The notes: a model not told the origin generated them from the sequence alone. DNA of 42,472 nucleotides from Planctomycetota bacterium (GCA_028823395.1 JAPKBO010000008.1:1-42472); one strand, 5' to 3'. Shown: positions 25,304-33,962, numbered from the stretch's first letter. A program made the numbers and translations.

Positions 25304-26173
25304 ATGAGCACCACCAGCCTTAGTATCTTCGACCTTCGGCCAGGCAACACCATCCTCGATAGGTTCCTCCTTAGGGCGCCGCTGCGAGAGAACGGTATCG
25401 CTTCTACTTTCGAAGTGGAGGACGCCGATGGCGGTGCCATACGCGAGCTGCAGGTATTCCCTGCAGGCCTCTTTGAGGGTCCCGAACAGGCGAGTGAATT
25501 CGCGGGGAAACTCGAGCCATGGACTCATGTGGAGGTGCCAGCTCTGCAGCAAGTGCACTCAGTTCAGGCTTTGGATGATGGCACCGTTGTGATTCTTGCG
25601 GACCTGCCTGAGGGTCAGGAGCTGCGCGCTCTGATGGAGAGCCAAGACCGGATGGATCCGGGTGATGTGATCTCATTGGTCACCCCTATCTTGAACGGGT
25701 TAGACGTGATCCATGGACAGGGCCTCATTCACGGAGATATCAAGCCGGCGGCGATTTTTAGCTCAGGAGTCGGCGGGGAAGGCCGACTTGTCGATGGGGG
25801 GGTGACCCCCGCGATGTGGGCAGCCAAGCATCTGGGAACCAGAACGGCTTTGATTGGCACTCCGTTCTATGCGCCGATAGAGCAATTCACGGGCGATTCT
25901 CCCGATGAACTGTCTGACCTCTACAACCTGGCGACGGTGATGTATGAAATGTTGACAGGTGTTTTGCCGTGGTCCGGCACCGGCTACATCGAAGTGTTCC
26001 AGTCAAAGATGCAGGAGACTCCGCCCAGCATGTCCCTACGTGCGCCGGACGCTGAGGTTCCACGTGCGTTGGAGGAGGCGGTTGCCAGGGGGCTTTTTGC
26101 GAGCAGGCGTAAGCGCTATCCGTCGGCGGAGGCATTCCTTGAGGGGCTGTCGGAGGCGGTGGCCAAGGGCTGA
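25304..26173 (+). CDS. Serine/threonine protein kinase-like protein, likely pseudokinase
   Basis: This 289-residue protein has a Hanks-type kinase fold without a membrane segment. The catalytic-loop sequence is 'LIHGDIKPAAIF' (the aspartate of HRD, D146, is kept, but the Mg-binding Asn is Ala). The DFG equivalent is 'LVDGGVT' (Asp kept). The beta-3 lysine position reads 'ELQVFPAG' (Gln for Lys), and the glycine-rich loop is degenerate ('APLRENGIASTF'). 'YNLATVMYEMLTGVLPW' is the standard subdomain IX. Loss of lysine and Asn suggests little or no ATP phosphotransfer. It lies 25 bp downstream of the DLH-like gene. Any regulatory role on the cluster is speculation. Confidence 0.8.
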   Translation: MSTTSLSIFDLRPGNTILDRFLLRAPLRENGIASTFEVEDADGGAIRELQVFPAGLFEGPEQASEFAGKLEPWTHVEVPALQQVHSVQALDDGTVVILADLPEGQELRALMESQDRMDPGDVISLVTPILNGLDVIHGQGLIHGDIKPAAIFSSGVGGEGRLVDGGVTPAMWAAKHLGTRTALIGTPFYAPIEQFTGDSPDELSDLYNLATVMYEMLTGVLPWSGTGYIEVFQSKMQETPPSMSLRAPDAEVPRALEEAVARGLFASRRKRYPSAEAFLEGLSEAVAKG

Positions 26174-26509
26174 TCCGCGGGGGCCGGCCCAAGGACCAGA
26201 GATTGGACCTTCTCCTGCGCCCTTTTTGCTTGGCGCGCTCAAGGGGATGGACTGATTTCCATCCGTGTGAAGCCGCGAGGAGCGGGATGAGGTCACCGGG
26301 GTGGATCCTCAGGGGTGCCGCGGGAGCCTGTGGTGGGGCTAATTCCGAGGTCTCAAGTTGGTGCTCGGCCCTGGGGTTTCTGTGGAATGCCGGGTGGGGA
26401 ATGGCTCACTTTGAGTGCACGGCAAGGGACAAGGGGCAGCCGGACCGAGAATTACCGGCCAAGGCTCCCGTGTGGGATACGGTTCCTATGCACCCTCGCC
26501 ACCCTTCTC
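26174..26509. other. Non-coding stretch upstream of the Calx-beta lipoprotein
   Basis: This gap is 336 bp long. ORF-track frames here (26203-26607 and the 5' part of 26315-27496) look non-coding: they are rich in Trp, Arg and Gly with no domain. A sequence GATACGG (26476-26482), also found about 14 bp before the tRNA start (10671-10677), might be a -10 element, but no matching -35 was found. GCGCC/GGCGC flanks a T-rich loop near 26218, too weak for a terminator call. Confidence 0.4.
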
Positions 26510-27496
26510 ATGAATGTACAAATCCAATCTGTGGCCCTCATGGGCCTTTTTGCTCTCCTCGCTTCTTGCGGCTCCGACGATGGCGGTGGCGGTGGTGGCG
26601 GTGGTAATTCATCCCCCGTGGAGGTGGAATTTGGAGTGCCTACGGTAATCGTGCAAGAGGATGCCAGCTACCTGGAGGTGGGCTTGGTTCTCGACAAGCC
26701 CTCTTCAAGCCTGTTGATCGTGGACTTCTTTGTTGCGGGCGATGCTCAGATTTTCTCGGACTACCACGTACTTACCAGCACCCCGCTTCAGATTCCTGCG
26801 GGTGTCGTCTCCACAAAGATCCTGGTCCAGATCTTTGAAGACACGCTTGGCGAGAAAGACGAAAACGTTGACTTCACCTTGCTAACCCCGCTCGGGGCGA
26901 CTCTCGGAGATAACACGACGCACCGCATCACTATCGCCGACGAAGATGCACAGGCGATTGCCGAAGCGGAACCCAACAATGATGTTGCCACCGCCAACAT
27001 TGCTGGAGGGGTCCAGGAGAACATTTCCTACAGGGTGTCGGGCAATATCAACGCGGCTTTTGAGGAGTACGACATCTTCCAATTGACGGCTACGGACAAC
27101 TCAGACGTCTTTATCCAACTCACTCCCGCGAACTATGTATCCGAAATCCGGCTTCACATTCTGGATCAAGCGGGGGCAATCATCTTCTCCTTTGCCGGTG
27201 CCGTAGGAGACGCCATCACAACGGAATACGAAGCCGTGCAGGGCGAGGTGTTCCATGTGGCGGTTTGGGTTGAAGCCGCAGATACGGACTTCCAACTGGA
27301 CCTTGTGGGGCTTGCCTCCACCTTGACCTCCAACGGGGGCCCGGGGAGCGAAACGAGCGAACTCACTCAGGCGGGCCGCTCCTTTGGGACGGATCTTGAC
27401 GGCTTCCGGGCTTGGTTGGACGCCAAGTTGCAGTCGGAGGCTCAGGACGATCTCGTCACGGATCAGGTCATCCTGACCGTGGTTTCCGAGGACTAA
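26510..27496 (+). CDS. Lipoprotein with Calx-beta and PPC-like domains
   Basis: ATG 26510 gives a 328-residue lipoprotein with signal 'VALMGLFALLASCGSDD' (lipobox LASC) followed by an eight-Gly tract. The ORF-track start at 26315 adds 65 residues with no signal-peptide logic and is rejected. Residues about 35-140 form a Calx-beta-like domain ('VQEDASYLEVGLVLDKP' ... 'ITIADEDAQA'). Next, 'AEPNNDVATANIAGGVQ' and 'YDIFQLTATDNSDVFIQLTP' match the bacterial pre-peptidase C-terminal (PPC-like) beta-sandwich. Both domains usually bind calcium or carbohydrate/protein surfaces. No enzymatic domain is present. It is probably surface-exposed and unrelated to the neighbouring catabolic genes. The glycine tract could be length-variable. 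Confidence 0.85.
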   Translation: MNVQIQSVALMGLFALLASCGSDDGGGGGGGGNSSPVEVEFGVPTVIVQEDASYLEVGLVLDKPSSSLLIVDFFVAGDAQIFSDYHVLTSTPLQIPAGVVSTKILVQIFEDTLGEKDENVDFTLLTPLGATLGDNTTHRITIADEDAQAIAEAEPNNDVATANIAGGVQENISYRVSGNINAAFEEYDIFQLTATDNSDVFIQLTPANYVSEIRLHILDQAGAIIFSFAGAVGDAITTEYEAVQGEVFHVAVWVEAADTDFQLDLVGLASTLTSNGGPGSETSELTQAGRSFGTDLDGFRAWLDAKLQSEAQDDLVTDQVILTVVSED

Positions 27497-27597
27497 TCCG
27501 CCAGGGGGTTCCATAGGGACCGCGAGGGTCCGGGAGTGGAGTTGGCCAGGGCCGGGGCCTTCCCTTATTCTGGGGTCGGCCGGAATGGCCTCCCCTC

Positions 27598-29175
27598 ATG
27601 AGCGAACTTGGATCCCCTTTTGGCCAGGGTTGGCCTGACCGCTTCAACCTCTGCACCTATTTCCTCGACCACAACGTGGACGAGGGTCGAGGGGAGAAGA
27701 CGGCCCTTGTCTGCGGCGATAGGAGTCACACCTATGCCAGCCTGCAGGAGCGCGTGATTCGCTTAACCGCCGCCCTGCGCGAAATGGGGCTCGGCGCCGA
27801 GGACCGCGTCCTGATCGTCCTTCCAGACGATTTGGAGTTCGCAGAGATTTGGTTTGCGACCCTGCGTGCCGGCGGCGTCTTTGCCATGGTCAACCCGCTG
27901 CTGAAGGCCAAGGACTTCAGCTACTACTTGGAATACACCAAAGCCCGCGTGCTGGTGACCGACTCTTCGGTGCTGGCCGAGATTGGTGAGGCAGCTCGCT
28001 CGTCACCGCATCTGCGGGGCGTGCTCGTAGTGGGTAGCGAGGTGGAGGACTTCACCCCTTACGAGGGTGCGATCGCCGCTCAGTCGGAGGATTCCAGCAC
28101 GGGATTTGTGGCGCCTACAGGCCCCGATGACCTCGCGGGTTGGTTGTTTACCTCAGGTTCGACGGGTGAGCCCAAGGCCTGCGTCCACATGCAGCGCGAC
28201 TTTGCTTTTTCGACCGAGACGTTTGCCCTGCAGGTCGCGGGATATAAAGAGGACGATGTATGCCTTTCCGTTCCCAAGTTGTTCTTTGGGTACGCGACGG
28301 GAACGAACCTCATGTTCCCTTTTCGCGTGGGCGCGACGGTCATCTTATTTCCGGAGCGTTCCACGCCCGACGCTCTCTTCGACCTTATCGCCCAACATAG
28401 GCCGACCTTCTTGACCTCGGTTCCGACCCTCATCAACAACATGCTGCGCTCGGAGCGTTGTGATTTGGCCGATCTGTCCAGCCTGCGCGTGTGCCTCTCC
28501 GCCGGAGAGGCTCTGCCGGCCAGCCTGTACGAGCAGTGGATGGAACGCACGGGCGTGGAGATCCTGGACGGAATAGGATCAGCGGAGATGTTCCACATCT
28601 ACATTTCCAATCGCATGGGGGATGTTCGTATCGGGAGCCTCGGCAAGCTCGTTCCGGGGTACGCTGCTGAAATTCTCGGCCCGGATGGCGAGGAGGTGCC
28701 TCCGGGCGAACCCGGCCGATTGCGCATCCGGGGAGGCTCGACGGCGCTTTGCTATTGGGGTGACAAGGCAAAGTCCCATGAGACCTTTCAAGCCGATGCT
28801 TGCACCACCGCCGACATCTTTCGCGTGGACGAAGAGGGTTACTTCCAATACGTGGGCAGGGGCGACGATCTCCTAAAAGTGAGCGGGATCTGGGTGTCCC
28901 CCTTGGAGATCGAGAATGCTCTGCTCGCTCACCCTGCCGTGGATGAGGTTTGTGTGATCGGTAAGGCCGACAATGACGGCTTGATCAAGCCCCAGGCGTT
29001 TGTGGTCTTGGCAGCCGGTCACCCTGGCGATGAAGCTCAGGCGGGGGACCTCAAGGCCCATCTCAAGGAACGCCTTGCCCCTTACAAATACCCACGCTGG
29101 TTCGAATGGTGCGAGGAGCTCCCCAAGAACGACCGTGGAAAGGTCAACCGCAAGCTTCTGAAGTCGAGGGGCTGA
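27598..29175 (+). CDS. Benzoate-CoA ligase family (aryl-CoA synthetase, 2-aminobenzoate-CoA ligase-like)
   Basis: This 525-residue ATP-dependent acyl-AMP/CoA ligase would activate an aromatic acid to its CoA thioester. The opening 'FNLCTYFLDHNVDEGRGEK' resembles benzoate- and aminobenzoate-CoA ligases. The AMP-binding P-loop is 'LAGWLFTSGSTGEPKACVH', followed by 'LSVPKLFFGYATGTNL', which also resembles that subfamily. The C-terminal A8-like 'GRGDDLLKVSGIWVSPLEIE' and A10 lysine in 'PKNDRGKVNRKLLK' complete the fold. It would supply the CoA substrate for the oxidising genes upstream. Benzoate, 2-aminobenzoate or 4-hydroxybenzoate cannot be told apart by eye. It is separated from that operon by two unrelated genes. 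Confidence 0.88.
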   Translation: MSELGSPFGQGWPDRFNLCTYFLDHNVDEGRGEKTALVCGDRSHTYASLQERVIRLTAALREMGLGAEDRVLIVLPDDLEFAEIWFATLRAGGVFAMVNPLLKAKDFSYYLEYTKARVLVTDSSVLAEIGEAARSSPHLRGVLVVGSEVEDFTPYEGAIAAQSEDSSTGFVAPTGPDDLAGWLFTSGSTGEPKACVHMQRDFAFSTETFALQVAGYKEDDVCLSVPKLFFGYATGTNLMFPFRVGATVILFPERSTPDALFDLIAQHRPTFLTSVPTLINNMLRSERCDLADLSSLRVCLSAGEALPASLYEQWMERTGVEILDGIGSAEMFHIYISNRMGDVRIGSLGKLVPGYAAEILGPDGEEVPPGEPGRLRIRGGSTALCYWGDKAKSHETFQADACTTADIFRVDEEGYFQYVGRGDDLLKVSGIWVSPLEIENALLAHPAVDEVCVIGKADNDGLIKPQAFVVLAAGHPGDEAQAGDLKAHLKERLAPYKYPRWFEWCEELPKNDRGKVNRKLLKSRG

Positions 29176-29238
29176 GGGCGAGCAACTGGCCACTGGGAAT
29201 CGCCGCCCGCGCTCCTGGTGAGTAGAATCCTCATACAC

Positions 29239-30012
29239 ATGTCAGAACTCGCCAAACAGACCTGGCCGGAAGCCCAAGAACTTCTCGGTCCCGAGACCGT
29301 GGCTCTAGTGCCTATCGGCAGCACCGAACCCCATGGTCCGCACTTACCTCTGGACACGGATGTGACCATTGCGACAGCCCAGACCTTGCGAGCTTCGACC
29401 CTCCTTGAAGCCAAAGGGGTCAAGACCGTGATCCTGCCCGCCGTCCCTTACGGCGTGACCCACTGGACCCATGGCTTCGCAGGCACAATCACTTTGCGCC
29501 CCGGCACTCTGTGGTCCCTGCTTGAGGACATCGTTGAGAGCCTCGAAGAAGCCGGTGTGCGCCACGTGGTGTTTTCTAATGGACACCTGGAGCCGGGTCA
29601 CATCGAAGTGTTGCGCGGCCTTCCGATGGACTACAAGGAGAAGAAGGAGGGCTCGGCCCAGGTCATTTTCCCGGACAACACACGCCGGCGCTGGGCCGCG
29701 ACCCTAGGCGACGAGTTCAAGGGCGGTGACTGTCACGCAGGTCGCTACGAATCGAGCATCATTCTCAAGGCGGATCCAGAGGGCGTACGTGAGGAGAAGC
29801 GGGTTGCGCTTGAGCCCGTGGAAATCGGACTTGTGGAGCGCATTCGTGGCGGGGCCAAGAGCTTTAGGGAGTGCGGCGCAGACCAGGCCTACTGCGGCGC
29901 ACCCGCTGAAGCGAGTGCGGCTGAAGGGGAAGCCCATATCGAGCAACTAGCCAACATGATCGTCACTTCCATCGAAGAAGCATGGCCGGAACTCTTCGGG
30001 GCGGCTTCATGA
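29239..30012 (+). CDS. Creatininase-family amidohydrolase
   Basis: This 257-residue metal-dependent amidohydrolase belongs to the creatininase family, which includes creatininase, FAPy and formamide hydrolases and mycofactocin MftE. Metal ligands appear in 'PIGSTEPHGPHLPLDTD' (Glu, His, Asp), 'SNGHLEPGH' and 'DCHAGRYESS' (His and Glu). ATG 29239 is chosen; the ORF-track start (29218) is a GTG seven codons earlier. The stop overlaps the thioesterase ATG (ATGA), and the thioesterase in turn overlaps metF, giving a tight three-gene operon. Substrate is unknown. In an anthranilate/kynurenine context an amide or formamide substrate would be attractive but is not shown. Confidence 0.86.
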   Translation: MSELAKQTWPEAQELLGPETVALVPIGSTEPHGPHLPLDTDVTIATAQTLRASTLLEAKGVKTVILPAVPYGVTHWTHGFAGTITLRPGTLWSLLEDIVESLEEAGVRHVVFSNGHLEPGHIEVLRGLPMDYKEKKEGSAQVIFPDNTRRRWAATLGDEFKGGDCHAGRYESSIILKADPEGVREEKRVALEPVEIGLVERIRGGAKSFRECGADQAYCGAPAEASAAEGEAHIEQLANMIVTSIEEAWPELFGAAS

Positions 30013-30449
30013 GTTCATATGACACCATGCTGCAGGTGCGCTTTGGTCACGTGGACCCGGCGGGAATCGTCTATTTCCCCCGTATCTACGATTATCTCCA
30101 TGACGTCTTCGAGGAGCTGTGGGAGAAGCACGTTGGGCAGCGTTATTACCATTTGCTGCTGGAGAAGAAGGTTGGCTTTCCGCTTGTTCATTCGAACGTG
30201 GACTTTAACGCGCCTCTGCGATTCGGTGATCGCCCCCTAGTGAGCGTGACCTGTTTTAAGCTGGGTCGCACCTCTCTGGGATTACGCTACGTCTTCCGTT
30301 TGGGAGAGACCATTTGCCTGGAAGCTAAGCAGGTCACCGCCTGTATAGACGTGGACACTATGAAGCCTGTGGCAATCCCCGATGCGTTCCGGGAGAAGTT
30401 TGCGGAACTGATTGAGGAGGGCGTCGAGATGACGGCGGTCAACCTATGA
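30009..30449 (+). CDS. 4-hydroxybenzoyl-CoA thioesterase-type acyl-CoA thioesterase
   Basis: This 146-residue hot-dog-fold thioesterase starts at ATG 30009 on the ATGA overlap with the creatininase-family stop; the ORF-track start at 29982 lies inside that gene. The catalytic Asp region 'VRFGHVDPAGIVYFPRIYDY' is very close to the 4-hydroxybenzoyl-CoA thioesterase signature, and 'SNVDFNAPLRFGD' is the core helix/strand. It would hydrolyse aryl- or short acyl-CoA thioesters, possibly to rescue free CoA from dead-end aryl-CoA made by the upstream ligase. Its ATGA overlap with metF couples their translation. Confidence 0.9.
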   Translation: MSSYDTMLQVRFGHVDPAGIVYFPRIYDYLHDVFEELWEKHVGQRYYHLLLEKKVGFPLVHSNVDFNAPLRFGDRPLVSVTCFKLGRTSLGLRYVFRLGETICLEAKQVTACIDVDTMKPVAIPDAFREKFAELIEEGVEMTAVNL

Positions 30450-31315
30450 GAATTGTCGACCTCTATGGGGAAGGCCGTCCCATCTTCAGTTTTGAGTTCT
30501 TCCCTCCCAAGACGGATGCCGGTGAGAACAAGCTCATGGAGACCATGGCGGATCTAAAGTCTGCTGTGGAGCCGGACTTCGTGTCCGTGACCTACGGGGC
30601 AGGTGGCAGTACTCGCGACCGAACCCATGGAGTGGTCACACGGATCCAAGACGAACTCGGTATCACAGGCATGGCTCACCAGACGTGCGTGGCTGCCAGT
30701 CGCGCAGACGTGCGCGAGAACGTGAAGCGCCTCGTCGAGTCGGGTGTCGAGAATATTCTCGCCCTACGCGGTGACCGGCCTGAGACGGATGGAGACTGGC
30801 AACCCCCGGAAGACGGCTTCTCCCACGCCAATGAACTGTTGCAGTTTCTGACTGAAGAATTTGACCTTTCACTTGGAGCCGCCTGCTATCCAGAGGTTCA
30901 CCCCGAGGCGGTCAGCGCGAATGACGATTTGGCATGGACTCACGAGAAGGTGAAGAGTGGCGCGGGATTCTTGACCACGCAGCTCTTCTTCGAATCAGAG
31001 TGCTATGTTCAGTTCGTGGGGCGAGCTCGGGAGGCGGGTATCACCGTTCCCATCGTTCCGGGCATCATGCCCATAACCAATCTTGGTCAGATCGAGCGCT
31101 TTACGAAGATGTGTGGGGCTGAGTTGCCGGCACACCTGCACGAGCGTTTACAGCGGTGCGGGGATGACGCCGCCGCCGTGATGGCCACGGGTATCGAGCA
31201 CGCGATCACTCAGTGCCGTGAACTTCTTGAGGCCGGCGCGCCGGGGTTGCATTTCTACACGCTCAACAAGAGCCATGCCACGCGCTCGATCTTGGCCGCT
31301 ATGCGCCAACTCTAA
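30446..31315 (+). CDS. metF: Methylenetetrahydrofolate reductase
   Basis: This 289-residue FAD-dependent enzyme reduces 5,10-methylene-THF to 5-methyl-THF for methionine synthesis. Family signatures are 'FSFEFFPPKTDAGENKL' (the catalytic Glu in the EFFPP motif), 'FVSVTYGAGGSTRDRTH', 'ENILALRGDRPETDGDW' (FAD/THF-binding Asp), and 'FLTTQLFFESECYVQFV'. The C-terminus 'GLHFYTLNKSHATRSIL' is diagnostic. Placement as the last gene of the creatininase-thioesterase operon (overlap ATGA) is unusual and links one-carbon metabolism with this region. It is convergent with the HisC-like gene (overlap of 4 bp). Confidence 0.96.
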   Translation: MRIVDLYGEGRPIFSFEFFPPKTDAGENKLMETMADLKSAVEPDFVSVTYGAGGSTRDRTHGVVTRIQDELGITGMAHQTCVAASRADVRENVKRLVESGVENILALRGDRPETDGDWQPPEDGFSHANELLQFLTEEFDLSLGAACYPEVHPEAVSANDDLAWTHEKVKSGAGFLTTQLFFESECYVQFVGRAREAGITVPIVPGIMPITNLGQIERFTKMCGAELPAHLHERLQRCGDDAAAVMATGIEHAITQCRELLEAGAPGLHFYTLNKSHATRSILAAMRQL

Positions 31316-32337
31316 GGCGCTTTCAGACAGTCAGCCAGCGTCGCCAGGAAGTGCTTGATCTGGTCCATGGGTGCGACCGTGATGCGAATGTGATCGCGAA
31401 TCCGATCATCGTCGAATCGGCGCACGGCGATTTTGCGTTCCAAGAGCGCGGCTTGAATTGACGCACCCGAGTGCGCGGGGTGCGTGGCAAGTACCCCAAC
31501 GGAATTGGAAGGCAGAACCGAGAAGCCAAGTTTTTCCAAGCCCGTGGCCAGATAGTCACGATTGCCCACGAGTTCATCGCGTAGGGATTCGAAGGAGGCC
31601 TGACGGCGGATGGCTTCCATGGCCATGACCTGGGCCATGGCGTTGACGTTGAAGACGTCTTTCTGAGCCAGCATGCGTGCGATCAGGCCTTCTCCCGCGA
31701 TGCAGTACCCCAGGCGCAGGCCGGCCATGCCGTAGAACTTAGAGAAGCTGCGTACGAAAGCCATGTTGGGCGGCAGGGGTGATGGGATCGAGTCGTGGCC
31801 GTACTCGCCGTAGACGTTGTCCCAGATCACATACGAATTCTCGTCGGCGGCCAACCGCATGAGTTCATCCGTTGGCACGCTGCGACCGGTGATGGCGTTG
31901 GGTGAGTCCACGACGGCGAACCCACTAAATCCGGTTGGGTCTACGTGGCCGGTCTCGAATGCATCACCGGGCAATACCTCTTGTCTGAATCCGAGTCTTT
32001 CGGCCAAGAGGTCGTAGACCTTAAAGCGCACGTCCAACACATGCATGCAGTCGTAAGTTTCATGGAGTACGCCAAAGAGGTCGGAAAGCACCTCATCCGC
32101 GCCGTTACCCAAGAAGACTTGCTCGGCACGTACACCATGGAGTCCAGCGATGGCTGTGCGCAGCGGCATGCAAGTGGCATCGGGATAAGAGGAGATCGCG
32201 GCTTGTTCCACCAGATCTCGTGCGGCATCTACGGCCCATTCGCGTCCCACCAGCAAATTCTCATTGCGATGTAGGCAAAGAACGTCGTCCATCGAAACTT
32301 GAACGCCGGGGTCGTAGGTGGATTTGAAATTGCTCAC
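31312..32337 (-). CDS. HisC-like PLP aminotransferase (class I/II fold)
   Basis: This 341-residue aminotransferase is similar to histidinol-phosphate aminotransferase. Seen: 'LHRNENLLVGRE', 'VFLGNGADEVLSDLF' (PLP phosphate region), 'FAVVDSPNAITG', 'VIWDNVYGEYG' (Asp of PLP N1, Tyr), the PLP lysine in 'SFSKFYGMAGLRLGY' and 'IRDHIRITVAP' (substrate-carboxylate Arg). The start is GTG 32337 overlapping the condensation-protein stop by 4 bp (GTGA), so the two are translationally coupled. That coupling suggests supply of an amino acid to an NRPS rather than histidine synthesis; no other his gene is present. Confidence 0.85.
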   Translation of the reverse strand: MSNFKSTYDPGVQVSMDDVLCLHRNENLLVGREWAVDAARDLVEQAAISSYPDATCMPLRTAIAGLHGVRAEQVFLGNGADEVLSDLFGVLHETYDCMHVLDVRFKVYDLLAERLGFRQEVLPGDAFETGHVDPTGFSGFAVVDSPNAITGRSVPTDELMRLAADENSYVIWDNVYGEYGHDSIPSPLPPNMAFVRSFSKFYGMAGLRLGYCIAGEGLIARMLAQKDVFNVNAMAQVMAMEAIRRQASFESLRDELVGNRDYLATGLEKLGFSVLPSNSVGVLATHPAHSGASIQAALLERKIAVRRFDDDRIRDHIRITVAPMDQIKHFLATLADCLKAP

Positions 32338-33962
32338 GATGGGTCCTCAGGGTGACTGCGGGATCGACGACCTGAGCGCTTGCGCAGGCCCTTCAGCTTG
32401 GCCTGGGTGGACGCCTTCAGGTTGTCGGCAGCTTCTTGTTCGGCCGTGGAGTCGGATTCTTGCAAGCTCAAGACTAGTTCTTGCAGGCGGATCCGCGGAT
32501 TGGCCAGTACGCAGTTTAGCAGGGTCTTGTAGCGCTCAACGAAGCGTTCCATCGTCGCAGGTTCATACAGGTCCCGACTGTACTCCAGTGTTCCTTCGAT
32601 GCCCTCCGGCATGTCCCACAGGAAAATGGCGATGTCGTACCTCGCGTTGTCGAATTTGACCTCCACCGGGCTCATGACGAGGCCCGGTAGTTCGATGGTC
32701 TCGATCTGCCCCATCTCAAGGCCATAGCCATAGACGGCGGGGTTCCGGTCGGGCGTGAGCAAGGAGAATTGCACCTGGAAAAGGGGGTTACGGCCCAGGT
32801 CGCGTCCCGGCTGCACCTGAGCCAGGATCTGCGTCAAGGGCAGATCCTGATGAGACCAGGCCCCGATGGTCGTGGTGCGTACGCGTTTCAATAGCTCGTC
32901 GAATCCTGGATTCCCAGAGAGGTCCGTGCGCAATGCCAGCATGTTTACAAGGAAGCCAATTAACCCCTCGAGCTCGCTACGGTTGCGGTGCGCAACTGCA
33001 GATCCGATCAGCATGTCGGTGTGTTTGCCTACATCGTGCAGGAGGGCCAGGAAGGCTGCGTTCAAGGTCATGAACAACGTCACGCCTTGGTCTTGGGAGA
33101 GCTTGCGCAGGCGGTTGCTCAAATCCTTTGGCAGACGGATGGCGGCGTGGCGACCTTTGAAGGACTGAACGGCAGGGCGCGGGTGATCGGTGGGAACTTC
33201 GGCACTGATGAGGTCGCCGGACAATTGCTCGCGCCAGTAGGCGAGGTGCTCTTCAAGCTTGGCCCCCTGCAGCGTCTCGCGTTGCCAGGCCGCGAAGTCG
33301 CCCATCTGAATCGGAAGCTCATCCAGAGGCGATGACTTTCCGGCTTGGAAGGCGCTGTAGAGATCCTTGAACTCCTCGGTGAACACTCCCATGGACCACC
33401 CATCGGTTGCGATGTGATGGAAATTCAATACGAGAATGTGGTCGTGCTCCGCCAGGCGCATCACAAACGTTCGAAAGAGGGGCCCGCGGGCCAGATCGAA
33501 TGGCTTGTGGGCATCCTCTGTTGCCAGGCGTGTGGCTTCCTTCTCGGCATCTCCCAGGGACCGGTCGGACAGATCTGAGATGGAAAGCTGGAAGGGCTCT
33601 GGTGCTGTAACCACTTGGTAGGGCCGCCCGTCCCTCGTCTCAATACTCATGCGCAGGGGCTCATGGCGCGCAATGATCTCGCCCAGCGTCTTTTCTAGTG
33701 CCGCCATGTCCAACTGTCCACTGAGGCGGACGGCCCCAGGTTGGTTGCTGCGCGCCTCGTTGGGCTCGAGCTGGTCGAGGAACCACAGGGCCTCCTGTGC
33801 GAAGCTCAATGGGGCTGGCCCAGAATCGGGCCGGCGGGGGATAGCCTGCTCCTCTGCAGGCGCCGCCATGCCCTTCTTCTTGAGCATCTTGGCTAACAGA
33901 GCCCGCCGCGCGGGAGAGAGTCCCTGCCGGGAGGGTGGGTCAGGTCCGCTCGACTGGGGCAT
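32334..33962 (-). CDS. Free-standing NRPS condensation-domain protein
   Basis: ATG 33962 ('MPQSSGPDPP') gives 542 residues; the ORF-track start at 34055 adds 31 residues with no domain and runs into the FG-GAP gene. A basic N-terminal helix, 'SPARRALLAKMLKKKG', precedes a complete C domain. C1-like 'PLSFAQEALWFLDQLEP' is followed by the active-site motif 'NFHHIATDGWSMG' (HHxxxDG intact), and 'LSGDLISAEVPTDHPRP' and 'HTDMLIGSAVAHRNRSELE' mark the second half. No adenylation, PCP or thioesterase domain is attached. It would condense two carrier-bound acyl groups in trans. The basic helix could dock to the acidic C-terminal tail of the module at 37361-41236. It is coupled to the aminotransferase gene. 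Confidence 0.88.
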   Translation of the reverse strand: MPQSSGPDPPSRQGLSPARRALLAKMLKKKGMAAPAEEQAIPRRPDSGPAPLSFAQEALWFLDQLEPNEARSNQPGAVRLSGQLDMAALEKTLGEIIARHEPLRMSIETRDGRPYQVVTAPEPFQLSISDLSDRSLGDAEKEATRLATEDAHKPFDLARGPLFRTFVMRLAEHDHILVLNFHHIATDGWSMGVFTEEFKDLYSAFQAGKSSPLDELPIQMGDFAAWQRETLQGAKLEEHLAYWREQLSGDLISAEVPTDHPRPAVQSFKGRHAAIRLPKDLSNRLRKLSQDQGVTLFMTLNAAFLALLHDVGKHTDMLIGSAVAHRNRSELEGLIGFLVNMLALRTDLSGNPGFDELLKRVRTTTIGAWSHQDLPLTQILAQVQPGRDLGRNPLFQVQFSLLTPDRNPAVYGYGLEMGQIETIELPGLVMSPVEVKFDNARYDIAIFLWDMPEGIEGTLEYSRDLYEPATMERFVERYKTLLNCVLANPRIRLQELVLSLQESDSTAEQEAADNLKASTQAKLKGLRKRSGRRSRSHPEDPS

